NCBI RefSeq assembly: GCF_900102055.1
Contig: NZ_FNBA01000001.1
Location: 248,001-312,000, forward strand
DNA length: 64,000 nucleotides
DNA from: Ulvibacter litoralis
Lineage (GTDB): Bacteria > Bacteroidota > Bacteroidia > Flavobacteriales > Flavobacteriaceae
Direction of reading: 5' to 3'
This document shows positions 29,471 to 38,494 of the stretch, piece by piece (the stretch's first letter is position 1; each line of letters begins with the position of its first letter). The notes below the pieces were generated by a model. It was given only the letters and a program-made list of their open reading frames with translations. It did not search any database and had not been told where the DNA came from. Both the position numbers and the translations under genes were made by a program.

Positions 29471-30913
29471 TTAGATTTCAACGTCTTTGGTGAAATTTTC
29501 CAGAGATGGATTTCCTTCCGTTTGTGTGAAATTTAAATTACTCGAAAGTTCAAACAGATGCGCTTCCGTTTCAAAAAAGTGCATCATATATCCTGCTGTA
29601 TTGACAAAAACAACGATATCATCAATCTGTGGAAGTTGTGGCAAAGTGATTTTTCGTTTGAGTAATACATCTCTTTCCAAACAATAGGCGCCTGTAAAAT
29701 AAACTGCGACCTCTTCTTCTGAAGGGTTCTCGTTATAAAGTACAAAGGGATCTAATAAGAAGTCTGCACTGGAACTCATCATCTGACTCATATTCATATC
29801 GAGTCCGACCAACCATTGTCCTTTGGCATCTTTCTTTCTATGAACCACTTTCGCTACGGTAATTCCCACCTGATTTAAAAGGGATCTTCCAGGTTCTAGT
29901 CTAAACTGAATGTTTTGTTTTTTTAATTTGTAAGCATTAGAATGACCCGCAGCATCCTTAAAATCGAGCACATTCCGAAGAAAATCAATTCCATTACATT
30001 CATTGTAAAAAGGATAGGTATTTAATTTTCCTTCTAAAGCACCATTGATATTCTTATACCCTAAACCGTTATTACTAAATGTTCCTGTCGGCAAATGATG
30101 CAATACCGCATGCTGTAAGTTTTTAGTAAATGCCTCCCACTCTTCTTTACTTTCCAAATAGTTCATGGTAATACCGCCACCAATATCGATGAATTTGATT
30201 TGTATATTTCGGAGTACTAACTTTTCAGCCAACGAAAGACAGTCACTCAATGCTTTACCGCGCTGGGTTGTACTGTAACCGTCTAAATGAAAGTGCAAGC
30301 CTTCAATAGCGATAAAATCCTTGTATTTTTCTTCTTCCAAAATGGAGATTGTATCTTCTACTAACATATCAATATCAAACCCAAACCGACTGTACAGTTT
30401 TTCATTTTCAACCGTAAAACCACTCATTCGCAATCCTACTTTTGCTTTTTTCTGAAGCTCACTCGCTATTTTGTACGTTAAGTTCCATTCATCTAGGTTG
30501 TCTAAAATGATTGGAATCTCATGTTGTATGGCTAGTTTTATTTGATTGGGAGTTTTTATAGCCGATGTAAGTACCACATTCTTAGCGGTACCTCCCAATT
30601 GAACACATTGCTCTAGCTCTCTAAAACTTGCAGTATCTACACCAATTCCTAGTTCAAAAGCGCGTTTTACAAGACTCACACATTTATTCGCCTTACGAGC
30701 GTAGTAAATTTGATAGGCAATTTCATAGTGCTCGATGGCTTCTTTAAAAACAGTTACATTTTCTGAAAATGAGTCTAAGTGATGAATGTTTGCAGGCGAA
30801 CCATATTCGTGTAAAACATCTTTCAACAACGGTCCATTTTGGAACAAGTGGGTCATCCAAGAAGACGTAATAGGCGTTAATCCGTTTTCAATATTTCCTT
30901 TTATGTATTTCAT
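29471..30913 (-). CDS. Y4yA-type PLP-dependent decarboxylase (Orn/DAP/Arg decarboxylase 2 fold)
   Basis: A 480-aa fold-type III PLP enzyme. The Schiff-base lysine is K74 in IYYARKANKC, and the barrel carries GLRMSGF and GLHFHLDGYST. IDIGGGITMNYLESKEEW is the Gly-rich phosphate-binding region, and FTGAYCLERDVLLKRKITLP provides the C-terminal Cys used by this fold. It matches the Y4yA subgroup named from a rhizobial symbiotic plasmid locus that also has a cysteine-synthase-like gene, as here. It is the last gene of a three-gene operon and overlaps the upstream FAD-protein gene by 4 bp. The probable reaction is decarboxylation or epimerisation of a diamino-acid intermediate; this is inferred. 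Confidence 0.86.
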   Translation of the reverse strand: MKYIKGNIENGLTPITSSWMTHLFQNGPLLKDVLHEYGSPANIHHLDSFSENVTVFKEAIEHYEIAYQIYYARKANKCVSLVKRAFELGIGVDTASFRELEQCVQLGGTAKNVVLTSAIKTPNQIKLAIQHEIPIILDNLDEWNLTYKIASELQKKAKVGLRMSGFTVENEKLYSRFGFDIDMLVEDTISILEEEKYKDFIAIEGLHFHLDGYSTTQRGKALSDCLSLAEKLVLRNIQIKFIDIGGGITMNYLESKEEWEAFTKNLQHAVLHHLPTGTFSNNGLGYKNINGALEGKLNTYPFYNECNGIDFLRNVLDFKDAAGHSNAYKLKKQNIQFRLEPGRSLLNQVGITVAKVVHRKKDAKGQWLVGLDMNMSQMMSSSADFLLDPFVLYNENPSEEEVAVYFTGAYCLERDVLLKRKITLPQLPQIDDIVVFVNTAGYMMHFFETEAHLFELSSNLNFTQTEGNPSLENFTKDVEI

Positions 30914-32700
30914 AGTTTTAATGTGAGTTTTTGAAAGGTCAACACTGCATTCATAACATTTTCGGCCCAGGTTGAGGCGTTGTTATTTCTAGTTCGCGAC
31001 AACGTATCATTATCAAAGGTGTTTCCTTCCGTAGGGGTTCCGTAGAACGTTATAGTAGGAGCAATGTCACCTTCCGCAGTAATGGCATTTCCTGTTTGTG
31101 TGAGATGTATTATGGGTGTAGAATCTTCAGAAGTTTCCGCAGTATTTTCAGAAAGAAGTCCTCGTGACAGTAAATTTTCAAAAAGGAGCGATCTGTTTTT
31201 TTTGTCGTTCCCTCTAGGTATCGTCGCGTTGATTAAAAAGTCAAATTCTGAACGATTCAATTCCGTAGTGAGACTGTATTTTTCAGAAGACTCATCAAAT
31301 TCGAGTTGTGCGTTTTTTACATAATTGAAGTTTAAAAGTCCTGCTTCGGAAAGTGCTAGCACCTTTTTCATGTTGCGCAAAGGAGGACCATACGAAATAC
31401 GATTGAACAATCCGAAGTAATACGTGTCGAACTTATTTTTTGATTCCGCAGTTAAAATTCCTGCCGAATATATTTTGTTAAACTCCCCACTTATTTTAGG
31501 CCAACAACTATACACAGCAGTGATGGCGTGATTCTTTTCCACAGCATCTATGTCTTCCCGAATTTTGGCTACCACCATTTCTGTGGTCAGCAATGGATTT
31601 GAATGAAAATAATTTTCGATAGCTTTCCAATGAAACCTTTTACTTTCATACAAACGATGAAAGCTCTCTACTTGATTACGAATAGACAGAAAGTCAGTGC
31701 TACATTGCAAGAGTACCTTTTTGGAAAGAAATAGCTTGGTGTAATAAGCAACGTAAAATTCTTTTAAAATGAACGGCAAAATGTGTTCTTCAAAATCGAC
31801 GTGTTTAGCATTGAGCAGGTCATCGACAAATGAAGGTGTAATATATCGCAACGGAAGATTTTCGTCGGAAGCCCCATCTCTTGGAATCATTGGCAAACCC
31901 GAACGAGAAAACACCGCAATTTGGTTAGGTTCCTTACCCGAAGCGATGTATGTTAACTTTCCGTCTTTCTGAGTTTTAAATATTCCTCCTTTTCCTTCTG
32001 AAAGTGCTAAGACAGCATCAATAAAGGTCAATCCAAACCCTTTTACAATTACAGAAGAGGATGAAGTGATTTTTTTCAATGTGTCTGAAACGGGATAGAT
32101 GAAATTGATATAAGCATCCTTCTGATTGGATGTTAAAGTTGCCGGTCGGAACCAATAATGTCCGGTTGTAAAGAGTATCGTTTGAAAGGAAAGATGGGGA
32201 TTCCACCCTTCCTTTTCTGTTTTAAGATGATAGGTTTCTTCTGTTTTTGTTACATCAACCACCGTATCTACATGTGGTATCACAGTACAATTCTCATCTA
32301 AAGCGTTACAAAGTGTAGCAAAGCAATGCGTAAGATATTCCCCTACTGTTGCGCGAGAAGAATAGTTGTTTTTAGTTGGTTTTGGTTGAGAGGTAGATCC
32401 GTTTCTTTTCCAATCCTCAAAAGATTCGATAGGGCAAATCATCTTTGGATCTTCAGAAATATTAAAATCAATTTTATGGTCGGGATAATTCATCAGTAAA
32501 TAATCTGGCTGATCATTTCTATACACATCTCCAGCACCCAAAAAAGGTGTTCTGTTAAATAGATGAATTTCAATTTCGCTCAAACACTTTGAATGATGGA
32601 TTTGTGAAACCAACCGTTCAAAACCATACAACCCCTTAGGTCCGAAACCTACGATGGCGATTTTAAATTTCTCAGAAGTAGTTGGGCTCGTTTTAATCAT
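30910..32700 (-). CDS. FAD/NAD(P)-binding protein (FAD-NAD_binding_9 type)
   Basis: A 596-aa flavoprotein. Residues about 11-30 (FKIAIVGFGPKGLYGFERLV) form the dinucleotide-binding beta-alpha-beta. Further blocks are GAGDVYRNDQPDYLLMNYPDHKIDFN, SSSVIVKGFGLTFIDAVLALSEGKGG and IAVFSRSGLPMIPRDGASDEN. Such proteins resemble lysine/ornithine N-monooxygenase relatives but lack an assigned substrate. It overlaps the cysteine-synthase-like gene by 8 bp and the PLP decarboxylase gene by 4 bp, so the three gene products probably act in one pathway. Confidence 0.85.
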   Translation of the reverse strand: MIKTSPTTSEKFKIAIVGFGPKGLYGFERLVSQIHHSKCLSEIEIHLFNRTPFLGAGDVYRNDQPDYLLMNYPDHKIDFNISEDPKMICPIESFEDWKRNGSTSQPKPTKNNYSSRATVGEYLTHCFATLCNALDENCTVIPHVDTVVDVTKTEETYHLKTEKEGWNPHLSFQTILFTTGHYWFRPATLTSNQKDAYINFIYPVSDTLKKITSSSSVIVKGFGLTFIDAVLALSEGKGGIFKTQKDGKLTYIASGKEPNQIAVFSRSGLPMIPRDGASDENLPLRYITPSFVDDLLNAKHVDFEEHILPFILKEFYVAYYTKLFLSKKVLLQCSTDFLSIRNQVESFHRLYESKRFHWKAIENYFHSNPLLTTEMVVAKIREDIDAVEKNHAITAVYSCWPKISGEFNKIYSAGILTAESKNKFDTYYFGLFNRISYGPPLRNMKKVLALSEAGLLNFNYVKNAQLEFDESSEKYSLTTELNRSEFDFLINATIPRGNDKKNRSLLFENLLSRGLLSENTAETSEDSTPIIHLTQTGNAITAEGDIAPTITFYGTPTEGNTFDNDTLSRTRNNNASTWAENVMNAVLTFQKLTLKL

Positions 32701-33697
32701 TTTTCAGAAACGATGGGTTAGACACCTCAAAATTATCTAGGATCCAATTTTTATTATAAATGGTATCAATGTAGCGTTCTCCTCGATCACTTATCATCAT
32801 TCCGCAAGTGCTATTCTTCGGAATGTTGCGTGCATATTTTTTAATGGCTGAAATGGCACCTCCAGAAGAACCTCCTGCTAAAATCCCTTCCGAATGTAAC
32901 AAGTTCCAACAGCCTTCCACACAGTCTAGATCGGTCACTTTCACCGAGTCATACACAAATTCTTTTCGCAAGAAATGAGATTTCACACTCGAACCGTGAC
33001 CTGGAATCAACCGATTGGATTTTTCATTTCCAAACAAAACACTTCCCACGGCATCTACGGCAATTAGTTTGGTCGGCAATCCATTTCGCTGAATATACTC
33101 TGCGCACCCCATGAGTGTACCGCAAGTACTTACAGCTACAAAAAGATAGTCTAAAGGAGCATCGAGTGCGTTATAAATTTCATCCATTGTAACTAAATAG
33201 GTCTCTGGATTTTTTGGATTTTCGTATTGGTTGGTCCAAAAACTATTGGGAATTTTATCCAATAACTCTTTTACTCGACACAAACGTGCCCCCAAATATC
33301 CATCTTCAGGATGCGGTTTTGTTACATAATCGATGGTTACCCCGTAGGCCAAAAGCAATTTCTCTGTTTGCGCATTGAGTTTTGGATCTACAACAACGAT
33401 TAGCCTTAATTTGTAATACAAGCAGGCTTGTGCCAAGCCTAACGCCATATTTCCAGAACTGGATTCGATAATAGTATCGCCTCTTTTTACTAGCCCTAAT
33501 AACATCGCCTCTCTTAAAATAGAAAGAGAGGTTCTATCTTTCAAACTCCCACTAGGATTGGCAGCTTCTAATTTTCCTAGCACATTAAAATTGTACGCTT
33601 TAAAAGTTTGCGAAAGTGATACAAGGGGCGTGTTTCCAATAGCATCTAAAATAGAAGCACAAGGTGTTGAGGTTTTGGTTTTGACAGTTGGTAGCAT
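32693..33697 (-). CDS. Cysteine-synthase-like PLP enzyme (SbnA-like)
   Basis: A 334-aa fold-type II PLP enzyme. The Schiff-base lysine is K53 in ANPSGSLKDRTSLSILREA. The substrate loop is ESSSGNMALGLAQA, and the phosphate-binding loop is AGGSSGGAIS. The family includes O-acetylserine sulfhydrylases and also SbnA, which makes a 2,3-diaminopropionate precursor from O-phosphoserine and glutamate. The conserved ESSSGNMA loop and the operon context (Y4yA decarboxylase, flavoprotein) favour the SbnA-like reading, but cysteine or another beta-substituted alanine is possible. Confidence 0.88.
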   Translation of the reverse strand: MLPTVKTKTSTPCASILDAIGNTPLVSLSQTFKAYNFNVLGKLEAANPSGSLKDRTSLSILREAMLLGLVKRGDTIIESSSGNMALGLAQACLYYKLRLIVVVDPKLNAQTEKLLLAYGVTIDYVTKPHPEDGYLGARLCRVKELLDKIPNSFWTNQYENPKNPETYLVTMDEIYNALDAPLDYLFVAVSTCGTLMGCAEYIQRNGLPTKLIAVDAVGSVLFGNEKSNRLIPGHGSSVKSHFLRKEFVYDSVKVTDLDCVEGCWNLLHSEGILAGGSSGGAISAIKKYARNIPKNSTCGMMISDRGERYIDTIYNKNWILDNFEVSNPSFLKND

Positions 33698-33734
33698 GAG
33701 TATTGTGTTAGGTTGGTATTGATTCTAGTTAGGG

Positions 33735-33845
33735 TTAGACATTCAATTTTTTCACAGGTTGCTTTTTACTTTTTCTGTCTTTAAGCATTTGATATCCATG
33801 ATAAAGGACTTGAGCTATGGTGAAAATTCTAAAAAACTTTTTCAT
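33735..33845 (-). CDS. Possible 36-aa basic small protein
   Basis: A short frame reading MKKFFRIFTIAQVLYHGYQM then a Lys/Arg-rich tail ending VKKLNV. The N-terminal half is amphipathic or hydrophobic and the C-terminal half strongly basic. It sits between the SbnA-like operon and the YqaE gene on the same strand. There is no clear ribosome-binding site and I recognise no family, so this may be chance. Confidence 0.3.
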   Translation of the reverse strand: MKKFFRIFTIAQVLYHGYQMLKDRKSKKQPVKKLNV

Positions 33846-33974
33846 AATTAAGAGTTTATTTAAAGGTTAAGATTGAATTCTTGAAGATTCCTATTTCGTA
33901 GAAATTGAAAATCATGTTTAAAAAAACCATCATTCAAATCATTAAATGATGGCTTATACATGACAGTTCAATTT

Positions 33975-34127
33975 CTAATCATTCACTATAAAAGCGTGAA
34001 TAACGCCAGGAATCCACCCAATCATTGTAAGAATTACACTGATTAAAAAGGTAGTACCCAAACCGTGTTTTAAGAACACTGGTAATGGTGGTAAAATGAT
34101 ATTTAAAATGATGGTTACTAATGACAT
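33975..34127 (-). CDS. YqaE/Pmp3 family small membrane protein
   Basis: A 50-aa protein found by reading the strand directly. The sequence is two hydrophobic segments around a short loop: SLVTIILNIILPPLPVFLKHG, then GTTFLISVILTMIGWIPGVIHAFIVND. LPPLPVFLKHGLG and GWIPGVIHA are the signature of the Pmp3/YqaE family. These proteins affect membrane potential and stress response in yeast and are common in bacteria. The gene stands alone with an AT-rich upstream region. Confidence 0.93.
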   Translation of the reverse strand: MSLVTIILNIILPPLPVFLKHGLGTTFLISVILTMIGWIPGVIHAFIVND

Positions 34128-34532
34128 AATGTTTATAGTTTAGCGGTTAATGTTATACAAAAAAGTGATTTAAAAAGTAGTTGAAACGCTAATTAAAAAT
34201 CCATTTTTTGTGTACGTTGTACTCAAAGCTAGTTTAAAGAATCCCTGTTAACAAGCTATTTAGGAAAGGTTTAGCTATTTGTTGTAACGAAATGTTAAAG
34301 GGAAAAAAGGGCTGTTTTTCATTTAAAAATGGCTAAAAATAGCACCTTTTTCGGAAGTCTAAATTCTAAGGTAACGCTATCTACTACATGCTTTTTACAC
34401 TAGAAATTGGAGGCGTTTTTGATCCCCTCACTAGAAGGAAGTTTTAGGTATTCGAATTTAAAAATGTGCTTTTATTTTAACTTTCTTTACTGAAAAGCAT
34501 TTGGCTACATTTTCAATCGTGTTTTGGCATTG
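34128..34532. other. Intergenic region with no gene seen
   Basis: 405 bp between the YqaE gene and a hypothetical gene, both on the minus strand. It is AT-rich with short A/T runs. I see no RNA gene, tandem repeat, operator or convincing ORF. Confidence 0.6.
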
Positions 34533-35333
34533 TTATTTTTTACAAATATGCTTGGCAATCATATATTGCGTAATGGGCTTTAGAGTTTTCCCTGTTTGTG
34601 GATGAAGTCCTAGATCGGTAAAGTACTCCAATTTGCCTTTGGTGTTTTTTCCATACCATATTTTCACTCCTTTATCGTCCTTGAAAAAAGAAGTCTCACA
34701 ATTGACTTCTACTTGTCTAAAGTTTTTAAAACGGTCTTCATTGCATAATTTCAAGGCTCCATTCTGCAGTAATTTAGCGTCAAATTCAGTTTCCACATAG
34801 CGATCTACTTCCCAGACCATCCAGCATTCTCGATTCATGTACATCACGATACTTATGACACTTAGGGAAAGCAATAACACTGCAATTCCAATTTTCACGA
34901 TCATTGTTTTTTTCAGATTTGAACCACTTTTTTTTAAGAGAGACTCTTCCGAAGTACGCTGATGCTTATTTGAAGGATTTTCTTCTTGAGCACTTGCTTT
35001 TTCAGGAGCCAATAACAACACTCCTCCATCATCAATTTTCGTTTTTTGCTTGCTATTTTTCAACACAAAATCTTCATAATCTTCATAGCCCAAATACGCG
35101 CAAAGTGCTTGCACCACCTTCAACTGCTTTATTTTAATTTCAGTATCCGGCGCTTTAACCGCTTTGTTATAATAATCTCTCAAACTTCTAGAGGTAAAAG
35201 GAAACTTAGACGCTTCTTCAATAAAATCAGAAAGCAGCTTTGCCGAAGAATTCGTTGAAGGGGTTAGAACGCCTTGTTTCTTCTGGTTTTCGGATGCCTT
35301 TTCAAAAGCAGCTAGTAGTAATTTTCTATGCAT
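34533..35333 (-). CDS. Hypothetical one-TM protein
   Basis: A 266-aa protein of unrecognised family. The N-terminal 110 residues are helical (RKLLLAAFEKASENQKKQGVL, VVQALCAYLGYEDYEDFVLKNS). A low-complexity linker follows (about 112-140), then a single membrane helix (about 146-166, IGIAVLLLSLSVISIVMYMN). The C-terminal domain is small and Cys-containing (NRECWMVWEVDRYVETEFDA, LKLCNEDRFKNFRQVEVNCETSFF). Several Cys residues lie outside the membrane and could pair. It is next to, but divergent from, the TPR-kinase cluster. No function assigned. Confidence 0.75.
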   Translation of the reverse strand: MHRKLLLAAFEKASENQKKQGVLTPSTNSSAKLLSDFIEEASKFPFTSRSLRDYYNKAVKAPDTEIKIKQLKVVQALCAYLGYEDYEDFVLKNSKQKTKIDDGGVLLLAPEKASAQEENPSNKHQRTSEESLLKKSGSNLKKTMIVKIGIAVLLLSLSVISIVMYMNRECWMVWEVDRYVETEFDAKLLQNGALKLCNEDRFKNFRQVEVNCETSFFKDDKGVKIWYGKNTKGKLEYFTDLGLHPQTGKTLKPITQYMIAKHICKK

Positions 35334-35697
35334 TCTAGTTGTATGTTTCGGAAGTTTTTAAAGCTACAAAATTGTGCTCTAATAGGGATGGAAATTCTTT
35401 TCCAATAGGTTTCCATCCAATTTCCATTGGTTCTTTTCCATTCCCTCTTTCTTTGTTGAAGAATGATTGACAGCCTTAGCGTAATAGGGCTTTACGACAT
35501 TTTCATTCTAACAAGGAGCTGCAAAGTGAAGGGATATTCCCAATGAGAAGTAGGTATAAAACTTCGCTTCTGCACTCCATACTTCTCATCTAGGGAAAGA
35601 CGTCTTTTCCTCTTTTTTTCAAGCGATACAATTCGCACCCATCACTGAATACTCATTCGGACAGCCACAGGTATGTCCTATTTAAAACAAATACAAA
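35334..35697. promoter_or_regulatory. Divergent intergenic region upstream of lipoprotein and TPR kinase
   Basis: A 364-bp gap between divergent genes that must hold both promoters. TTCCAT/CCAAT-like words recur around 35393-35450 (in TTTCCATCCAATTTCCATTGG and TTTTCCATTCCC). No exact TAnnTTTG box or strong palindrome was found. Confidence 0.35.
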
Positions 35698-35850
35698 ATG
35701 AAAAAATTAGCACTAATACTTTTTACGGTTTCCCTCAATTTGGGACTTTTTTCTTGTTCACCGCAAGCAATTTCAGAAGATACTAACGCCCCTCAAGCTT
35801 GTTGTGGTGAAGATGGTCATATTCCGCCACCACCACCCATTGGAGGATAG
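35698..35850 (+). CDS. Small Cys/Pro-rich lipoprotein (50 aa)
   Basis: A 50-aa precursor found by direct reading. The signal peptide and lipobox are MKKLALILFTVSLNLGLFSC, and the mature part is SPQAISEDTNAPQACCGEDG followed by HIPPPPPIGG. The mature lipopeptide would be about 31 residues, with a Cys-Cys pair and a proline run. It lies 34 bp upstream of the TPR histidine kinase, so the two may be cotranscribed. Function unknown; it could be a ligand, sensor accessory or surface lipopeptide. Confidence 0.8.
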   Translation: MKKLALILFTVSLNLGLFSCSPQAISEDTNAPQACCGEDGHIPPPPPIGG

Positions 35851-35884
35851 TACAACTTATTAATTTTGTACTTACATTTGAGGG

Positions 35885-37549
35885 ATGAAAACAAAAACGG
35901 TTTCATCCCTCTTTTTTTCGTTTCTCTGGATGGCGCTCTTCGTGTCCACACCCGTTTGTGCTCAGAGTCAGCCAGCAATTGACAGCAGCACGTATCATTA
36001 CAACAGCATTATCCAACTCACCAATAGCGACGCCATACATGCTGCCTTTTTATACTTTCAGAAAAGCAGCGAACAAAACCTTCAGAAAGGCGATACTTTA
36101 AAAGCGGTATCTAATCTGAGATTAATGGCGATAGGACAAAACGAACTAGGGTTTGTTTTTGAAAGTGAAAAAACAGCCGTTAAAGCCCTAAAGTTACTTG
36201 GGGATGGTATCGCTTCCGAAGCGGTTATAGATGCTAAAATTGGGCTTTACAATGAACTCGGCATGCTTTACAGCAACAATTCCAATTACACCAAAGCCTT
36301 AGAACTATACAACAAAGCGTTACAGATTGCTCAGAAGTCAAGAGATAGTTCCATTTTGCTAAACAATAAGGCCAATGTGTACAAACATATGGACCAATTT
36401 GAATTGGCACGAGAACAGCTTGATATTGTCTATAAAAAAAGTAAAACTGGAAAAGACAGCATTCAAATAGCGAGGGCGCTCAACAATTTGGGCTATGTGC
36501 AATCACTTCTAGGTGTCCCCGAAGGACTCACCAACATGCAGACAGCACTTCGTATTTGGAGCGATCACGAATTTAACACAGGAATCTATTCTGGCTATAA
36601 AAATTTGACGCGCTATTACAAAAACCAAGAGAATACCGAACAAGCGCAGCTGCATGCAGACAAGGCGTATGCAACCGCTAAAAAGATAAATAGTGTTCCG
36701 TATATTAAAGACGCCTTGTCGTTATTCATGGAAATTAGCGACGATCCTACTGTGGTTGCATATAAAAGAATGAACGACAGTATCGCCAAGGCAAAACAAC
36801 TTCAGGAAAACAAATTTGCCCTTCTGAAATATGATCTTTCCGAAGAAAAAGAGAAAACAGAAGCCAATAAACTACTCACCGAAACGCAAAAACGACGAAC
36901 GCTTTTATTTCAAAGTATTGGAGTTTTCATACTTCTTTCGGGTGTGTTCTTGTACCTTCTTCTGAAAGCCAAACACAAAAAAGAAAAATTGCAACAAGTC
37001 TATGCTACGGAAACTCGGATTTCTAAAAAAGTACATGACGAAGTCGCCAATGATGTGTACCAAGTAATGACGAAAATCCAGGGAGCTACGGTAACTTCTG
37101 AAAGTTTATTGGACGATTTGGAGTCTATTTATACCAAAACGAGAGATATTTCCAAAGAAAATAGCGCTGTAGATGTCACAGAAAATTTTGAAGCCACTCT
37201 GAACGATCTCTTGCTCTCGTACCAAAACGATGCTGTATCGATTGTGACTAGAAACAGCAGTGCCATTCCGTGGAAGACTATTTCCGAAGCCAAAAAAACG
37301 GCCTTATACCGCGTGTTACAAGAATTAATGACCAATATGCGAAAACACAGTGAAGCAACAGCGGTCGCTATTATCTTTCAGCAAGAAGGGACTAAAACGC
37401 TTGTTACATATAGCGATAATGGGATGGGTTGCGACTTAAAAAAGCACAATGGATTGCAGAATGCGGAAAACCGTATTCATACCGTAAAAGGAACGCTTAC
37501 TTTTGAATCGGAAATAGGAAAAGGGTTTAAAGTAAAAATGACGCTGTAA
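35885..37549 (+). CDS. TPR-containing sensor histidine kinase
   Basis: A 554-aa kinase with a signal peptide (FSFLWMALFVSTPVCAQ), periplasmic TPR-like helical repeats (about residues 60-290, e.g. IGLYNELGMLYSNNSNYTKALELYNKALQIA) and one membrane helix (about 340-360). The cytosolic core follows. The H box is RISKKVHDEVANDVYQVMTKI, resembling the HisKA_3 (NarL-type) H-D/E pattern. The ATPase region has VLQELMTNMRKHSEATAVAI (N box) and YSDNGMGCDLKKHNGLQNAENRI. Its partner regulator starts 5 bp downstream. The ligand is unknown. Confidence 0.93.
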   Translation: MKTKTVSSLFFSFLWMALFVSTPVCAQSQPAIDSSTYHYNSIIQLTNSDAIHAAFLYFQKSSEQNLQKGDTLKAVSNLRLMAIGQNELGFVFESEKTAVKALKLLGDGIASEAVIDAKIGLYNELGMLYSNNSNYTKALELYNKALQIAQKSRDSSILLNNKANVYKHMDQFELAREQLDIVYKKSKTGKDSIQIARALNNLGYVQSLLGVPEGLTNMQTALRIWSDHEFNTGIYSGYKNLTRYYKNQENTEQAQLHADKAYATAKKINSVPYIKDALSLFMEISDDPTVVAYKRMNDSIAKAKQLQENKFALLKYDLSEEKEKTEANKLLTETQKRRTLLFQSIGVFILLSGVFLYLLLKAKHKKEKLQQVYATETRISKKVHDEVANDVYQVMTKIQGATVTSESLLDDLESIYTKTRDISKENSAVDVTENFEATLNDLLLSYQNDAVSIVTRNSSAIPWKTISEAKKTALYRVLQELMTNMRKHSEATAVAIIFQQEGTKTLVTYSDNGMGCDLKKHNGLQNAENRIHTVKGTLTFESEIGKGFKVKMTL

Positions 37550-37553
37550 AAAA

Positions 37554-38219
37554 ATGTTTCAAAAGGTATTAATTTCAGACGATTTAGGAAGTATCAATCA
37601 AGGGGTGCATAATTGCTTGCAGTCGCTAGGCATAAAAAATATTGTGCAAACACAGTATTGCGATGATGCCTACCTTCAGCTTAAAAAGGCAGAAAAAGAA
37701 CAAGAGCCGTTCGATTTATTAATTACAGATCTTTCGTTTAAAACCGACCATCGGGAACAAAAATTTCCGTCGGGAGCACATCTTGTAGAACAGCTTAAAA
37801 AGGAACATCCTTCCTTTAAAATCATCGTGTATTCGGTAGAAGATCGGCTTCAGAAAGTACGTTCCTTACTGCAAGACCACCATTTGGACGCCTATGTGTG
37901 TAAAGGAAGAAATGGTCTCGCCGAATTAACCCAAGCCATCACCGCTGTACATACCGACCAACAATTTACTTCACCGCAAGTGGCGAATGCGACACAGGCC
38001 AATGTAAAACTCGAAATAGACGAATACGATATTGAATTGCTAAAACGCCTTGCCAATGGACATTCGCAAGAGGAAATTAGCCAACAGCTAAAAGACGCAC
38101 ACATTACGCCTAGCAGTTTGAGTTCGATAGAAAAAAGATTGAACAGACTCCGAATTCATTTCAAGGCAAACAATGCGATTCATTTAATTGCCATTGTAAA
38201 AGACATCGGATTGATTTAA
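37554..38219 (+). CDS. Response regulator with C-terminal helix-turn-helix
   Basis: A 221-aa regulator. The receiver has KVLISDDLGSIN (acidic pair), DLLITDLSFKTDHREQKFPSG (phospho-acceptor Asp), IIVYSVED and VCKGRNG (Lys). The output region IDEYDIELLKRLANGHSQEEISQQLKDAHITPSSLSSIEKRLNRLRIHFKANNAIHLIAIVKD is LuxR-like but has an extended turn between the two HTH helices. It is paired with the upstream TPR kinase. No target genes can be read from the sequence. Confidence 0.92.
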   Translation: MFQKVLISDDLGSINQGVHNCLQSLGIKNIVQTQYCDDAYLQLKKAEKEQEPFDLLITDLSFKTDHREQKFPSGAHLVEQLKKEHPSFKIIVYSVEDRLQKVRSLLQDHHLDAYVCKGRNGLAELTQAITAVHTDQQFTSPQVANATQANVKLEIDEYDIELLKRLANGHSQEEISQQLKDAHITPSSLSSIEKRLNRLRIHFKANNAIHLIAIVKDIGLI

Positions 38220-38332
38220 AATCTCCAAAAAAAGGTTTCCCGTAAACAACCCACATTTCAAACCTATAATTTTGCACTCCTTTTAGTACACTTTAGTAAT
38301 ATTGGGGAGTATAAAAAAGTGGCTTTAAGTCT

Positions 38333-38360
38333 CCCTTACGGTTTTCCGTAAGGGTTTTTT
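38333..38360 (+). terminator. Rho-independent terminator after the TPR kinase/regulator pair
   Basis: CCCTTACGG and CCGTAAGGG form a 9-bp GC-containing stem with a TTTT loop, followed by TTTTTT. It lies 113 bp after the regulator stop. Confidence 0.85.
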
Positions 38361-38494
38361 GTTTTATTGGGGTAGGTTTGGGGGAGAAACAAAACCCAAA
38401 ATTACGTAGTTACCCCTATCCCACAGCAAGGGAGAAAGAGGTACTTTTAAAATTGTAAAGAACAGGTAGTATTCATAAAACAACGTCAATACCA

